Assembly (NCBI GenBank): GCA_016165875.1
Contig: JABBOT010000001.1
Coordinates: 40,848,252 to 40,912,251 of the forward strand
From: Acanthopleura granulata
Lineage: Eukaryota > Mollusca > Polyplacophora > Chitonida > Chitonidae
Reading direction: 5' to 3'
Length of the DNA: 64,000 nucleotides
The notes beneath the pieces were generated by a model. It saw nothing but the letters and a program-made list of their open reading frames with translations, was not told the origin of the DNA and did no database searches. Shown in pieces: positions 45,701-59,200 of this stretch (position 1 is its first letter; the number at the start of each line of letters is the position of its first letter). A program made the translations under genes and the position numbers.

Positions 45701-46941
45701 TCAGTCTCTGAAAACATGTACATACCACATCAACACTCCTGCACTTCAAGTTATGGATCCGTTAAGCTGATTTGGTGTTTAATGTCCATCTCTTTATATC
45801 ATGCCTACTTCCTATGCATATTCGAGACCCTAGACATCCATGCAATGGTCATTTTACTTTCACCTCCCTGCATTAATTGTGCAGCTACTGTGGTGAAAAT
45901 ATTGTGAAAATAACTTGGAAATTAGTACAAACCTGTGCTTCATTGTGGCATAATTCCTAAACTGTGCTTTGCTGACATTCACAGCTACAGATATTATAAA
46001 TTAGGCATAGTTCTGTTGTTCATTTCTCTGTACGTATCACCTCGTCTGCTTGCCATTGCCACAGGCAAGTTACGTGCCAAGACTTGCGCCAGTAATAATA
46101 GCTAACAGAGGTAGTGGGGACAAGAAACCCTATGCACCATTTTGACAAGAGATAAGTAAATACTGTATTTGTACACAGTGTATATTTCATGAACATTACG
46201 AGTTGGGAATGGAATTAAACTTCTTGAAACGATGATAAATGATCCTATTCCCATCAATCAACACCAGCAATTGAGGTGTACTAATCTCCACAACTCGGTT
46301 ATTGTGTAATGTGGCGAAACAGCGATTGCTGTGTCAGTTCTGTTTCCTAAACCGGCGACATAATGGAAAACCAGAAGTCATGGAGAGGGTAACAGCCATG
46401 GCGGATAGGGATGGTTAACATGGGGATTCGTACTTTGAGGTTGGCAGGAGGGTAAAGGACAAAGATAAGATCACTGCATTTGTGGTTTTCCCCTTGCTGT
46501 GTGTCTGAAATGTCATTACATGCCCTCTATGAGTATCGAGAATGCTGCGCACACGAACTCTGGACATACTACAGGATTTTGCACAGTCAGTTTCTGTAGC
46601 TCCAATTCTCTAAATCTAATGAGAGCAAGCGCTTCGCCTTAGGGACTACCTGGAGGTAATGCTTGGCTAACTTTGCAGTGGTAAATGTCCGAAATTTACT
46701 GCTACACACAACATTCTCTTGTTTATTTCACAGAACTGGGCTTTTTAAAATGATTGTAACAAGGGCTTCGTTTCTGGAATTCAAGGATACCTTGTGATCT
46801 TATGACGTTCAAGGCCCGTTTTACGCAACATTACCTGCGTTGTTGTTGTTGTGCCACGACGCTATCAAAATTACCTTTCTCAGAACGGCGACTGAGAGGA
46901 GTTCTTGGAGTTTTGCTGGCTGTACGTCGCTTCCCCACCAT
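36763..46941 (-). CDS. ETAA1: ETAA1, ATR-activating RPA-binding protein
   Basis: Nine coding exons: 46875-46941, 45555-45707, 43111-43169, 42649-42752, 42009-42112, 41761-41809, 38140-40499, 37826-37912 and 36763-36935. All introns are GT/AG and phases join to 1052 codons including stop. Domains in order: a basic N-terminus (MVGKRRTASKTPRTPLSRRS); a conserved block with RWDCNSPEALLQLKR and VADIVKKLADE; a coiled-coil-like helix (CADELLEKLNMALHRHE); an ATR-activating motif around residues 254-277 (DNWSDDDLFANDSLLMKA, with the key Trp at about 259); a repeat region at residues 730-930; an acidic helix (NPEVMAMLDEVE); and the RPA32-binding helix TPDEIQKKKIAAMERRKKN near residue 1012. ETAA1 is recruited by RPA to stalled forks and activates ATR independently of TOPBP1. 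Middle regions are Ser/Thr-rich and disordered as in vertebrates, while the repeats look lineage-specific. The start is the first Met after an in-frame stop. Confidence 0.92.
37145..37412 (-). mobile_element. full-length tRNA-derived SINE in ETAA1 last intron
   Basis: Reads on the minus strand: tRNA-like head near 37370-37412, an internal GAGTTCAAGTCC-type B box, the conserved core and an AAATAAATCAATC tail near 37150. Same family as 55622-55880. Confidence 0.85.
38246..38848 (-). repeat. in-frame 30-bp repeat array in ETAA1 (decapeptide, 20 units)
   Basis: Twenty consecutive units, one of nine and the rest of ten residues, with consensus K-P-G-T-L-N-S-G-A-H. K1, G3, T4 and N6 are best kept. 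Example units are KPGTVNSGAH, KPGTLNSCAH and KYGTLNSCAH. The frame is preserved throughout. Long antisense frames over the same stretch are artefacts of the 30-bp period. Confidence 0.95.
40548..40700 (-). mobile_element. diverged SINE fragment next to the ETAA1 large-exon acceptor
   Basis: TGATTGATTTATTAATTAAT and ATACTCAAGAATATTTCACT mark the SINE 3' half on the minus strand. It begins only ~50 bp upstream of the acceptor of the largest exon. Confidence 0.65.
42301..42563 (+). mobile_element. full-length tRNA-derived SINE in ETAA1 intron
   Basis: The head GCCTCCTTGAGCGAGCGGGC with an A-box-like start, the B box GAGTTTAAGCCC near 42378, the conserved core CACCATAATGCTGGC and the tail ATCAAATAAATAAATC. 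It lies between the exons at 42009-42112 and 42649-42752, antisense to ETAA1. Confidence 0.85.
43170..45554. other. ETAA1 intron
   Basis: 2.4-kb intron. No repeats of the families found elsewhere and no nested gene visible. Confidence 0.6.
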
Positions 46942-47287
46942 TATTGCACCCTTGGCAATCGATCTACATATTGCTCACATCTTGTTTTTAATCCTAAAAT
47001 TCGTAACAAAAGCAAAACCCGTTACTTTCGCTTCTCGGCTCTATCAAATTTACCTCGCAATCGAGAACGAGGCTGACAGGTTTAGTTTCCGAGACAAAAT
47101 AAATAAATATTGTCTTCTTAGGCTATTGCATATTGATATTCTAATATTTAGTTCGATTTTGCATCGATTTAATGCCGCTTAGTATTTTTTCTGCGCGAAA
47201 ATCATTAGTAAAAAATGTTATGGTGTGGTTGTTACATACAACTTCCGCTTCACGTGGCGGGCAAGTTAAACACATCACAAGGAAAAC
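46942..47287. promoter_or_regulatory. bidirectional promoter interval, ETAA1 / CDIN1
   Basis: 346 bp between divergent start codons. Visible motifs are an E2F-type GCGCGAAA at 47193-47200, an ETS-like ACTTCCGC at 47241-47248 and an E-box-like CACGTGGC at 47251-47258. There is no TATA box near either start. E2F control would suit ETAA1's S-phase role. Function of these sites is inferred. Confidence 0.55.
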
Positions 47288-50200
47288 ATGGAGTTGTCAG
47301 TGTATAACGATGTCATTGACTATATTCACGCGCTTAACTCCCGCAAATGTTTGCCTAAATTAGTGGAGGCTTATCCGGGGTAATTGTTTACACTCAGTTT
47401 CATGGTTTCCGGAATACTGAACTATATCCTTTCGCTTGTTTTAGTGGCATTTAGAAGACGGAATGGAAGTACACTGGACAGGTCTTCCTTATGGATATAC
47501 AACTTCTTGGTTTATTAACACGACGTTTCTGTGTAGATGCTAACATCGTTATCGAAGATCTGTCTAGTGTATATCCTTTCGGGTCGTCTTCTATAAGCCT
47601 AATCGGCATTGGAATCGCCTCTCGAGATTAACGCTGTTTCGGCGAGACATGGGTGGATGCTCACGGAAAGTAACGCAAAATAATAACGCTAAAAACACGT
47701 GACTTCCGGTAGTCGAATTCCGCCACCACCTTTCAGTCAATTTTTCTTCATTATTTTCTCGACTTTGCTCAAACAAAGTGAAAAGAATTGTATTCAACAG
47801 GAATGACTTCTTTTTAGCGTTATTTTGCGTTAGTTTGTGCGATTACCCACCCATGACTCGCCCAAACAGTGTTAATCTCGCGACAGGGCTCCAGTGCCGA
47901 TCTGGCTTGTTTAAATACATGTATGTTGAATCTTTTTATACCAACTTTCTGGAAAATTTGTAAAGCATAAATTTTAATCATGAAAATGGTACTGTATTAC
48001 ATAATAATAACAATAATAATAATAATAATAAATGTGTTACAGGATTCCAGTGAACACCCTGGGGAGCATTCTGTCACAAGATTATCAGGTAATGAATGCA
48101 GCTCACAATTTAAACGTTACGACTATTTTGTTGGTGACGTGGATCGTCATTAGCGTCAAAGCATGCTCCAAGGGGCTGTTCGTAAAGGAGCTGTAACATT
48201 ACACTGGTCAAATCCCCATCATGCCTTGGTTCAAGCCCATGGCATAACAATTTGCCTGCTTTAAGAAACAGCCCTTGTACAAAAACTGTCTGTTGGCTGC
48301 AACCTCGAGAGTAAAGCGTCTGAGTGAAGCGTCACTTTCCATGGTTGTTACAAGACTCTAATTAATTCTTTAATAAATGTAAAAGATGGAGGATTTATTC
48401 TGTGGGTAACACCTGCCAGGATTTGAACTGTGGATCTCTGCGTCAGAAATCCAGCACTCCACCAACTGAGCTAAAGGAAAATTTCCACTTGCTTAATGTA
48501 GTACAAGCACTGGAATGCTACACCCTTTACACTCCTCTCCCTTTCCCAAGACATACCCACATCCACAGATCCAAGCCCCTTGCTTGCTGGGCTCCTTGTT
48601 ATCATTCAATCCCCATCCTCATCTCCATTCTGTTCACTCCACACTTCTTGGGAACTGTTTGGTTGCGACACCATTGTAAAGGATGGAGGATCCTGTGGGT
48701 CACATCGGGATTTGAACTTGGGATGTGTGCAGCCAAAGTCAAGCGCTCTGTCCCTGCCAACTGAGCTAAAGGGAAATTTCCACTAGTTACAGCAAGCACT
48801 GGACTGCTGCTCTCGTTACACGAGATTTTGTGTATCATGTGACTAAATAACAGCTGTGCATTCAGGAGGAAGGAGAGGCTAGTTACTTTCTGATGAAAAA
48901 TCTGCTAATAATCTGGCAAGATAAGTTATCCAGATATTTCACTTACAGTGTTTTAGCACCATGTGAGTGACGGTTTATATGTGAAATTGTATACTTTAGA
49001 GCATGGCATGAAAATATAGTTTTTTTGATAGGAAGGTGTTCACCCAAAAAATCAAAAAAGTGTTCGAATTTCTAAATAGTAGGCATGATGTTTTTAACCT
49101 GGGCACAGGAGCTAGTATCTCATTAATGGAGAAGTGCAATATAATTGTCATGTGTACATTCTTGCAAATCTCCATATCTTGGAAAGGTCTGCATGTGAAT
49201 GGTTGTAAATTTTCCCTATGCACGATTTCCTCCCTCAATAATGCTTGCCCCTGTGGTATAAGTGAAGTATTCAATCAGATAAATAAATGAAAGCAAAACT
49301 CAGTGTAAAAAGATATAGTATGGATTGAAGCCCTGTAGGACTTAAAACACAGAATGACAGAGAGAAAACTCAAAGAACCTGTGAGAATCAAAGGACCCAG
49401 CCATGCTGTTCACACACACACACACACACACGACAGAAAATGGTTTGACGGTCTCTTACAGATATACATGAATCTACACGGCATGGGTAAATGATTCTTA
49501 TTTAATAAAAACTTTAGAACTCTTTTTGGAGGTCAACTTGGTCATGCCCAATGAACATATTTTAAATGTTGGTATGAGGCACAGTAACACATCCTATGTA
49601 TGCTGTGGGCAGTTTTCTTTTCGTCAGCAGGTGGAGATTCTAAGGAATATGAAATAAGATTATGCTATAGTCACCATAATGATTCTCACTTTTTTTTTTT
49701 ATAGTGTCTTATTTTGCCTCTCACCAAAAACACATTTCTCCGTCTGTTAGGTGATTATGATATACCATGTTTGGCCACATTTCATTTTCTGAACCTGGGT
49801 TATTGGAAGCACTGTTTATGTATGATTATGTCACATGTTGCTTTCAATACAGTTGGAGACCAGTTATGAGGACATACTTTACAGTATTAATCTAAAATCA
49901 CCGAATTAAACTCCATTGTCTTTATGCTGTTAATATTATGTTTTTAGAAAAAAATGAAAAAATGCCATCATCAGAGATACAGCACTTCGTCAATAGAAAA
50001 GTATTATCAGAGGTAAGATGCAGTGTTATTTGTTTAAGTATATAAATTTTCTAAAGCAGTTATAGGTATCAGGAATGTTTAACATATATATTTATGTATT
50101 TATTCTTTGATTCTTCTTTTATGCCATACAGAAGAATATTTCACTTATATAACTGCAGCCAGCATTTTCGTGGGAGAAAACAGGGCTGGATCCAGTGGAA

Positions 50201-53200
50201 ACCCATGACCATTGGCAGGTTGCTGACTCACAAGGACTGCATAACTGAGAGTCTTCCGAGGCCGTGTGCTGCGCCAGCACACCTACCGCTCGGCCATGGA
50301 GGCCACCAGTGGCCCATTTTAACTTATAGTTGGACTTGATATTAAATAACTTTGGAATGTTTACTTGTGATGTTCCTTAAGTTAAGAATAAGATAAGAAT
50401 TGTTTGACAAATTATAGAACCTTGAGCAATTTAAAGCATTGTTTCAGTAACATACACTGTTTGCATATCAGTCTTGCTTGATGTTATAATTCCTTGTGTC
50501 CTGTCGAATTAAATGGGAAATAAATTAATGAATAAGATAAGCAGACGAAAACATCAGGTAAATCATCTGGCAAACCATGGCCTAGAATAGTAACAAATTA
50601 GAAATTCTGTTGAGAATAAGACATTTGGCACCATTTAAGCAGAAATGTCAGGTACTTTTGAACATCGTGAAGAAAGCTGCAAACTGCTATCTTATGCTTT
50701 ATCACCAGGTACTTACAAGATGTTTCAGCTGGGAAAGAATGTGTCATACTTTCTTTAGCAGATGAGGTAGGTACTCCCATTGAAAGCAGGGTTCAAAATG
50801 TAGGGTGCATTTTTGCAGCTATGCCCTCATCTATTTGACTGTACCTGTGGAAAGATATTAAGCACATGGTAAGTGTGGATGTACAGTTACTCCTACTATT
50901 GAGCTTTATAATGACCTTGTACAAGGAACAAATCTGATTCCTAGTAACAGATTATACCAGTTCATTAAATATATAGATCTCAGCACTGGCAAAACTTTTC
51001 TTTGCATAAATTGTAGTGTTAATAAATTTAGTGAAAGTTTATTTTTTTTTCTGAGCACATACAGCCATTTGCAACTTTTACAATTAGCAGTAATCTCATG
51101 TTGGTGTTTCGGGGCAGTTACTCCTTATTAATACCAGCGGATCAACAATTGTAGAGAGTTGAAATGACTAGTTTGGGCCTGTTTTTCTCTAAAAAGGCCA
51201 TTTTTGTCGTCAGTATTTACAAATGCAACATCTATCAACTAATCTAATGTAACTTTAATTAGGTCAAGTGGATGTTATATTTTCCTTAATTTAGATTTAC
51301 CAGTTGGTGCATTTACCTTGTGTATACATCTCTCGATGACTTGACAGCGACCATTTATAGGAAGTGTTCAGGTGTTCTTATGTTCAAGCTTTGTTCCGCC
51401 CATAAATCTGAACGCCATTGCATAAGTGAAATATTCACGAGTATATTTACATCATAAAACATGAAGTCAATTGAACTGGTTAGTATGATTATGTGGGCTG
51501 TTGAAATAAGATCAGTTAATATGTGATATTTTGTTTGTTTGTTAGATTGACCTGTCTCCCGCTCTCACGGCAAGAATCATCCTCGAAAAACATTTATCAG
51601 CCACTAAATGTGATGGCCAGTCAGGTGAGTAGTCCTAATTAATTACATGAAACTTTAGACATGACTTGGCTGAGTAATCAGAGTTGCTTTGGCTGATTTG
51701 TAAGCACTGTGCTAGCGTAGAAATATGGATACACTCATGCTGCTCATCTTTGAGGAGAACATTTTTTTTTCTTTGCATGGGAGGAACATTCAAACCCTCA
51801 AAACCTGCATATTTTAATAAGTTCCTCACCCACAAATTCATGAAATCTGTGATATAGCATACTGTGAAATATAGAAGAGCAACGTGGTAGAAAGTTGTAA
51901 AGAGTCAATTTTCGTGGATAAGCTGTGTTTGTGTGCTGTTGGAGAATTTCTAGGATATGACTACAATAGTGCTAAAGTGTTCTTGAGCTGTAATTATTCA
52001 TTTAAATGCAGAAATAAGTGAGCATATTACGAGACGCTTTATAAGATCTTTTACTGTAAATCTTCAGGCGTTTCAGCCACTGAAGCACTTTTTGCAGTGG
52101 ACTTTATGCATACAGTGGTTATGAAAGTGATTCCTTTGTGTGATTAAAGATAGAATCTTCATAAAACTGTGCAAATTATTTCTTTACACCTTATACATGT
52201 AGTTCTGTCAGAATGTTTCAAAATATTGGTTACAGAGATGGTTGAAAAGGTTGAAGAATTACCCATAAAGTGGACCCATAAAGTGCGAGAAATAATTTGA
52301 ATTTTCCTATCAAATATTCAAGATTTATTCAACAAGATTTATTGTTGTTAGGCCGAAAGACCAAAACTAATCACAATCAGTAAAATGTATCTTCAGAATG
52401 AGTAAAATGTATCTTCACAATCAGTAAAATGTATCTTCAGCAAGTATTGATATATCTGTTTTATTTAAAAGCAAAAATCAGTTTAATGTTGCCATATTCT
52501 TGCTGCAGTGTGTAAAATGTGATACTTCGTTGTACTGTACATGAATCTAGATGCTACCATTATATTCCTTAGACTGGAAGCTTGTTTCATGTTAGGACAA
52601 ATCTGAAGTAAAAAAATACTCAAGATTTATTCTCCCGATGGAAGTTTTTCCATGAAAGTACAGAATAGGAGTGTTGTTAGGTCATTGCCCATGATGTGAC
52701 AGTGGGAATACAGAATTGCATGAGAATCTGTGATAACGATAAATGTGCACACAGAAATTGTGTAATGTTCAAGAAAACTTATTGGTAGTTTGGGGTTTAC
52801 ATTTTCCAACTGAAAAATCTAGTATACTGTTTACTTTTCTATATTTCACACTTAGTTGGCAGCCATCTAAATTATCAGCACCCTGAATGTGATTAATTAG
52901 GTAATTTATTTCTAAACACTCAAGTCTTGTGATAGTGTTTGATTACACCATGACCATGGAAAGTTTGTTAGATTATCTCCCTTTAGTCTGACATTGGATG
53001 CTAGTTGGTTGTCTCCCTTCCATTGTACAACACCACTGTTCTCAGTTGTGCTGGAGTGGACCTCAAATTGTAAGGGATTTTGTTATGTACGCATGCCTGG
53101 CAAAATAGGATGCTTTACTCCGTTTAGCGTGTGTTTCTTCCATCAGATGGGTGAAAAATTCTTCACCACAGCATTTAGCAGCGGTCAAATAAATAAATAG

Positions 53201-56200
53201 TTACCAGTAAGAAAACCAGTTTCTGTGTTGTATATTTATAAAGAAAAACACAATTGGGCAGCTGTATTTGTGGAGAAAGTAAAATTATTTTGACAATTAT
53301 TTTATTGGTGTTTATTGGTGCTTTAACCATCTGAGCCAGCAAAGCCCCTTTGGACCTGTGTGACTGGCATAAAATTGGATAGGTCAAAGCCAAGTCATTT
53401 AATGGAGCAGAGGAGATTTTGTGATTGTTTGAACAGTAACATAGATACACGAACATTCTCTGGGTCTGTTTGCAATTGAATGTAGCCTCCAGAAGTCAGG
53501 TGACTCAGATGATGCGAGATACGACTCTGATAGAGGACCCAGTGTTGGCCACAGAGGTACATTATGTAAGTAAACAATGAAATATATTCAGTTTTTTTGT
53601 TTGTGTGATGTACCTGTAATTCTGATAGTTAATTGTAAGGTTGTTTTTCTTTTGTTTTGTTTTTTTACATTGTCTGATGACATACATGACTCAAGGTACA
53701 TCTTTAGTGCTGAAAGCACTAGAATCATGATGACTTTTTCCAGCAATGCTTTCTTGAGTTGTATTAGTATTTCCTTTCATTTAGCTGTCCTGTATAAATA
53801 TAACTAAGGTTACATAAGATCTTCTGGATGGTGGCTTTCTTCAGATTTATAGTTTGTTGTAGTTTGTTGTAAGAAGTGTCACATTTATATTATATTCAAA
53901 AAATGCATTCATATCAATTAATTCAAATTCTTTAAATCTAAAAAATGAAAAGATTATTTGGGAACCTTTATGTTGTGATACATGTAGTTCCAGGAAAACT
54001 GGCACACTTGCCCAGCTTGTGTAAACCCTAGACACAGGTTCAAATCCAAGTGTTGCCCTAATAAAGTACATTCTATACTTTACCAGATGTAAGTGGTTTG
54101 TCAGTTTATGTGGTTTTACACCCAATGTCATTACTCAAACTACATGTAAACGTGGCTGTTGTCATATATGAATTAATTTTATGAGAACCAGTATCATATC
54201 AGTGAATAAACGGTCAGTGCCTTTTGTCAGATGACCAGCATTTTCACTCAGTGTCACCTCTTTACTTTCAGTGCGTTTTGGACGATGATCACTATGGCCC
54301 CCTGGTGGACTGTATCAAACAGTATCCTTGATCTTCTCACTGTTAGATTTTCATATCAAAACTGTTAAAATGATAACCTGAACTCCAGAATCATGTCTTG
54401 TGTTTGAATGCGGCTGGTTGCTTACAGGACCTATGTTTTGCAGCCATATGTGATATTGGACTACTGTAATTCTTCAACCTTTGCTTGCAAGACACATATT
54501 TTGGGAGCATTATTCTTTGCAGACTGATAAGATTATACTTTTTGTGAAGCCCGGAAAATTGGCCAACCCAACTAATAAAGCTTTGTCTTCAAAATCAAAT
54601 TAAGAATATACTTAAGTCGCACTGGAAGTTGCTCGCTGTTATGTAACAGGTTGGGAAATTAGTGTGCATCTCCTGTAACAGTCCATGTTAGTGTTGTCCC
54701 AATATCGTGGACAATATGTTGAAGGGCAAGGACAACACAAATAAATCTTCTGAAAGAAAGATTTGTGGGATACAGTTCACGTGTGGCAAAATCCCACTGC
54801 TCAGCTGCAGTCTTCTTCAAAATGTTAGAACTGACAGGTGAACACGAGCCTATCTTATCACATCTTGCTCTATAACTTGATTTTGCTTACATGAATTTCA
54901 TGGGTCATTCGCCCATGCACACCGTATGACTGAGTTGTTTGGTTTTGAAAAGTGGCATTTGAATTTTCTTAGTGTTGTTGTGCTATTCAAGTGTCGGAGT
55001 GTCCGTGCTGGGGGATATAGTTCATGTTTACAATGCGAAATCCCGCTTCTCATCATGAATTTACTTCAAAATGATAGGGCTGACACGTGAACACTAGTCT
55101 GTCTGATAAACCTGTAAATCACGTTTAAATGCTTGATTTCTGCTTACATGAATTTCACTCCCATACTGATGCCTATATTTGATTCCATGCTTGATGCAAT
55201 ATACACCCTGTCCCACACCCCCTTTCAGTAATGGAGACATCTGGTGGACAGGGGGAAATACTTTTGTTCAATCCCAGCCTGGGGTAAGAATCTCTAGATT
55301 ACTGCAGTCTTACTTAAGATCTTGAGGACAACTAGCAGCCCAGGAAGCAGTTAAGGCATTTCATTAGTTTAATATCTTTTGCATATCCATCTGTATATCA
55401 CATGTGGGAAAATTTGTTGGTAACTTGCCCAAGGTTGGGGGTTTTCTCTGGGAAGTCTTCTTTTCTTCCTTAAGAAGAGTCTTTTCTTAATGAAAGACTC
55501 TTGAGTATAGCTTTCGACATCAGCTGACTAAAAGAAAAAGTTGAAAAAAAATTGTATGTGAATTGTTGTCGACATCATGCAGGCAAATAATGACTAAATT
55601 ATGTTACTCTGAAGCAGAAGGGTCCTCTGTGGCTCAGTCGGTTAGCGCGCAATGACACAGAAAGCCTCCCACCAATGAGGTCGCTGTGAGTTCAAGTCCA
55701 GCTCATGCTGGCTTCCTCTCCTGCCGTACGTGGGAAGGTCTGCCAGCAAGCTGTGGATGGTCGTGGGTTTCCCCCGGGATCTGCCAGGTTTCCTCCCACC
55801 ATAATGCCTGGCCGCGGTCGTATAAGTGAAATATTCCTGAGTACGGAGTGAAACACCAATCAAATAAATAAATAAATAAATTTAAAGTAGAAATATGTAT
55901 TTATGTTCAGTTTAGATGGTAGTGTAGTTATTCTGACCTTCAGTCTAGATGTGTCATGTTTATCCATCAGGTTAACCCCACATTCTTTCTTGACAAACTT
56001 TCGTAGCTCAGTGGGCCATGAATACGAGTTCAAACTGAAGCGGAAACTGGACTCCTTGGGACTGGCTTACATTGGTAATTATTGCTCTTGACTTCAGTTC
56101 ATGTTGTTGCAGATAGTATACACTTAGCCTGTCATTGTGCACGAAAGTGTAACAAATGTTTATTTGCGTTATTTTGGCATCCGTCTATCAGTTTCTCACC

Positions 56201-59200
56201 TGTAGCTATATTTACCAAACTTATATGGCATAGGGAAAAACCCTTTTCTCTTCTGTGACTGTGGCTAATTTTTTCAGGGTCACTTAATATATTTCTTGTG
56301 ACAGGTTTTGCGGAAAAAAAATGTACTATCCCTTGAGGTCTTTAAGTGATGTAATTCAGGAACTTCAGGAGGAGTTCATGACTGAAATATTGTACACTAT
56401 GGTATGAGATTGTTCAAATGTCTCTTCACTTGTCCTGGGTCAGGAAAGACAGAGGTGTTCAGTACTACCATCCAGAAAAAGTATCAGGAGCACTGCTGGG
56501 CAGGCTGTCATGTGTCTTTAAAATGGCTTTTCAGTGAGTCAGTATTAAATCTGACAGTTCTGAGGCTGTCCTGCTGCAGGCACCATGTGGTATTTCTGTG
56601 TGTGTGGTTGTCTTGGTTTTACTCTCAACAGGACACTGATTTTCATCACAACTCCCAGTTCTCGTGGTACTATTTGCTCCTTCTCTCACACTTGAATGAC
56701 ATGCTGAATACGTTAGGAATGTATAAATAAGGATGACTTCTTAATTATTTCAAGCTCAATCACTGTGGCACCTAGGTTTTCTTTATAGTAGGTTGTGAGG
56801 TAGAAGTGTTTTTATGCACTGCAGAGTTGTTTCCCTTCAATCAAGTTTGTACTAATGGGGATGAGTTTAAAATGCTACAATCCTGCACAGTGGACTCTTG
56901 GTTTCAAGTGTAGCACCTTAAAACAAGAGCGGTAAATATTAGGCTAACTGCAACTGACAGGCTCAGTAAGTGAGTAAGTCTGTCCATCTGATGGTCAAAG
57001 CTTTGACCTCCTATATTAAAACATGGACCTCCTAAGACGGGCCATTCACTTAACATGGAGCCTTCATGCAAGGCAAATTGAAATCCTGTTTGGGACAGTC
57101 ACCAAATCCTACATGGGGACTTAATGATTATTTGCACTTGCTCTTGTGATTTATATTTGGTGTAGTGCTTTACTCTTAAAAACAAAGAAAATTAAACTAA
57201 ACATTTCTCTGTTCCTCTTGCTGGTAAATGTGGATGTGTATTTCCATAAATTGATGATGAAGTGGAAAACCAGGAGTGAGAAAAGATCGTTTAAAGAACC
57301 TTTTTATTTCTTGTATACGCAGGTGAAGAGGAAATGAGAGCTAGAGGCTATGACAAAACCCCTGATGTCAAAATGGAAGTCCCCATAGGTGAGTATGGTA
57401 TTTGACTAGCTTTAGGCATGAAACTTCACTGTAAAATAATTTCCATTGTAAGAAAATGTTTGTAAGCTTGTAAGTACTACTAAGGTCATTGGACACATGG
57501 AATTATGGGAATATTTGTCATATTTTTTATTTTTATTAAACGTAAGGACATTTCATCGGTTCATCACACTGTCCTGTATCGAGTAGCATATGTAGAGGAC
57601 ATGCTGATGCTTACTTATTGAGTAATTTTGCAAAAATGAAGTGATAAAAACAAGCAGTTTGTTTGATTTTCAGTGTTAACAAAAGTTATGCTCGTTACTC
57701 TCATTAGCTTCTCTTTGTGAATTGTGAATTCTTATGTACATGTATTAAGATATCATGTTCTGAAATAGGATGTGTGCGTGGTTTTCTTAATCTTCTGGCT
57801 CATCACAATGTAGTCTATGTTGTTAGTGGATCTTGAGAGTAGTTTTCCACATAGATCGATGAATTTATATATTTTTGAGTTATCTAACCAATCTTGAGTT
57901 TTTCATCTTTGTCACCAAATTACCATTTTATTTATTTATGTGACTGGACTTTAACACCATACTCATGAATGTTTCACTTATATGATGGCGGCCAGCAGTG
58001 TGGTGCCCTGATAAGATCCTGGAAGAAACCTAGAACCATCCGCAGGTTGTTACCAGGCCTTCCCATTGTACAATCATAGAGGAAACCCACATGAGCTCGA
58101 CTTAAAGTCACATTAACCGCGTTGGTGAGAGGCTCCTGAGTCATTGTGATGCAATTGCATGCTAACAACTAAGCCTCAGCAAATGATTAAGATGAGTGAA
58201 TTGTTACAGCTTATTTGGTTTCATAGAGTGATATTTTCTGGCTATAGTGTGCTTTCTATTGCTGAAAGTTTGGCCACTTCGGGAATGGAACTCAGATGAT
58301 GTAATCATAAATGATGACACTACCATATCACCAGCTAAGTTATCAGTTATTTGACCCTTCTGGGAACCCGCTGTTTGTTAAGGCAGTATCAATTCACATT
58401 GAAAGGAGATGCCATGCCAACAGTCATTGCATTCTCCTAGACAAATTTGAAATAGTTATCCTGTTAATAATTATATAATCTGCTTGTAAACTTTTCTTAT
58501 AATTCCTGATCATGGCTGATAGATGCCTTTGGATTTTCTTTAGCATTTTGTAAAACTGTGGTCACACATGTGAATGGCATATATACTATTTTTAAAGAAT
58601 GGTAACTTTTGAACACCACACATTAAGTATGTTGTTTACTTTGTAATTTTTTGGTTCTGTATTAAAGAGACATGGTTGCCCAAATAGGTATTTTTGCGTT
58701 ATTACAAAATGAGATGAGTATTAGATATTTTTCTCAAGACGTAAAAGTCACAAGCTTTTTGTTAATCCCACCACCAGTATTGTACGTATAGTGAATGTTT
58801 AAAAATAACAAAAAAATGAAAGCTCAAAAGTCTGCCTGAATATTTAAATGCCGCCTGACAATTCAGTGGAAATGCGTAGTGCATGCGCAGTGCATGGTAA
58901 ACTTATGTAAACAAATGTGGCTGATAACACACATGAAAGAAGGACTCAGGGCGCTCTCATAACAGGATCGGCCAAAAAGAGGCGTAAAAGAGAGCTCAGG
59001 AGATTGACAAGCAAGTCTAGAGTTGTAATTGCTGGCCAGTTGTCACAAAACTACTGCTAGATACATGTAGGTGGGTGCAAATGTTGTTGTGGTTGTGGCA
59101 GTGGTAAACGTAGAACAGACACACGTTTCTGACTAATATAGATTAATGAGAAGATTATTGGTAACATTTCTCAGTGCTGCTTAGGCTGCTATACTCGGCA

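Noticed and set aside
47591..47963. Two similar small proteins encoded on opposite strands in CDIN1 intron 1
   Set aside because: Their similarity comes from the inverted arms of a foldback element.
48700..48783. Functional tRNA gene
   Set aside because: A and B boxes are present but acceptor stem pairing is poor, and a diverged copy with the same non-tRNA tail lies 300 bp away, as expected for a SINE.
53285..53350. Another SINE copy
   Set aside because: Only a TTATTGGTGTTTATTGGTG stretch and a weak head resemble the family; too short to support.
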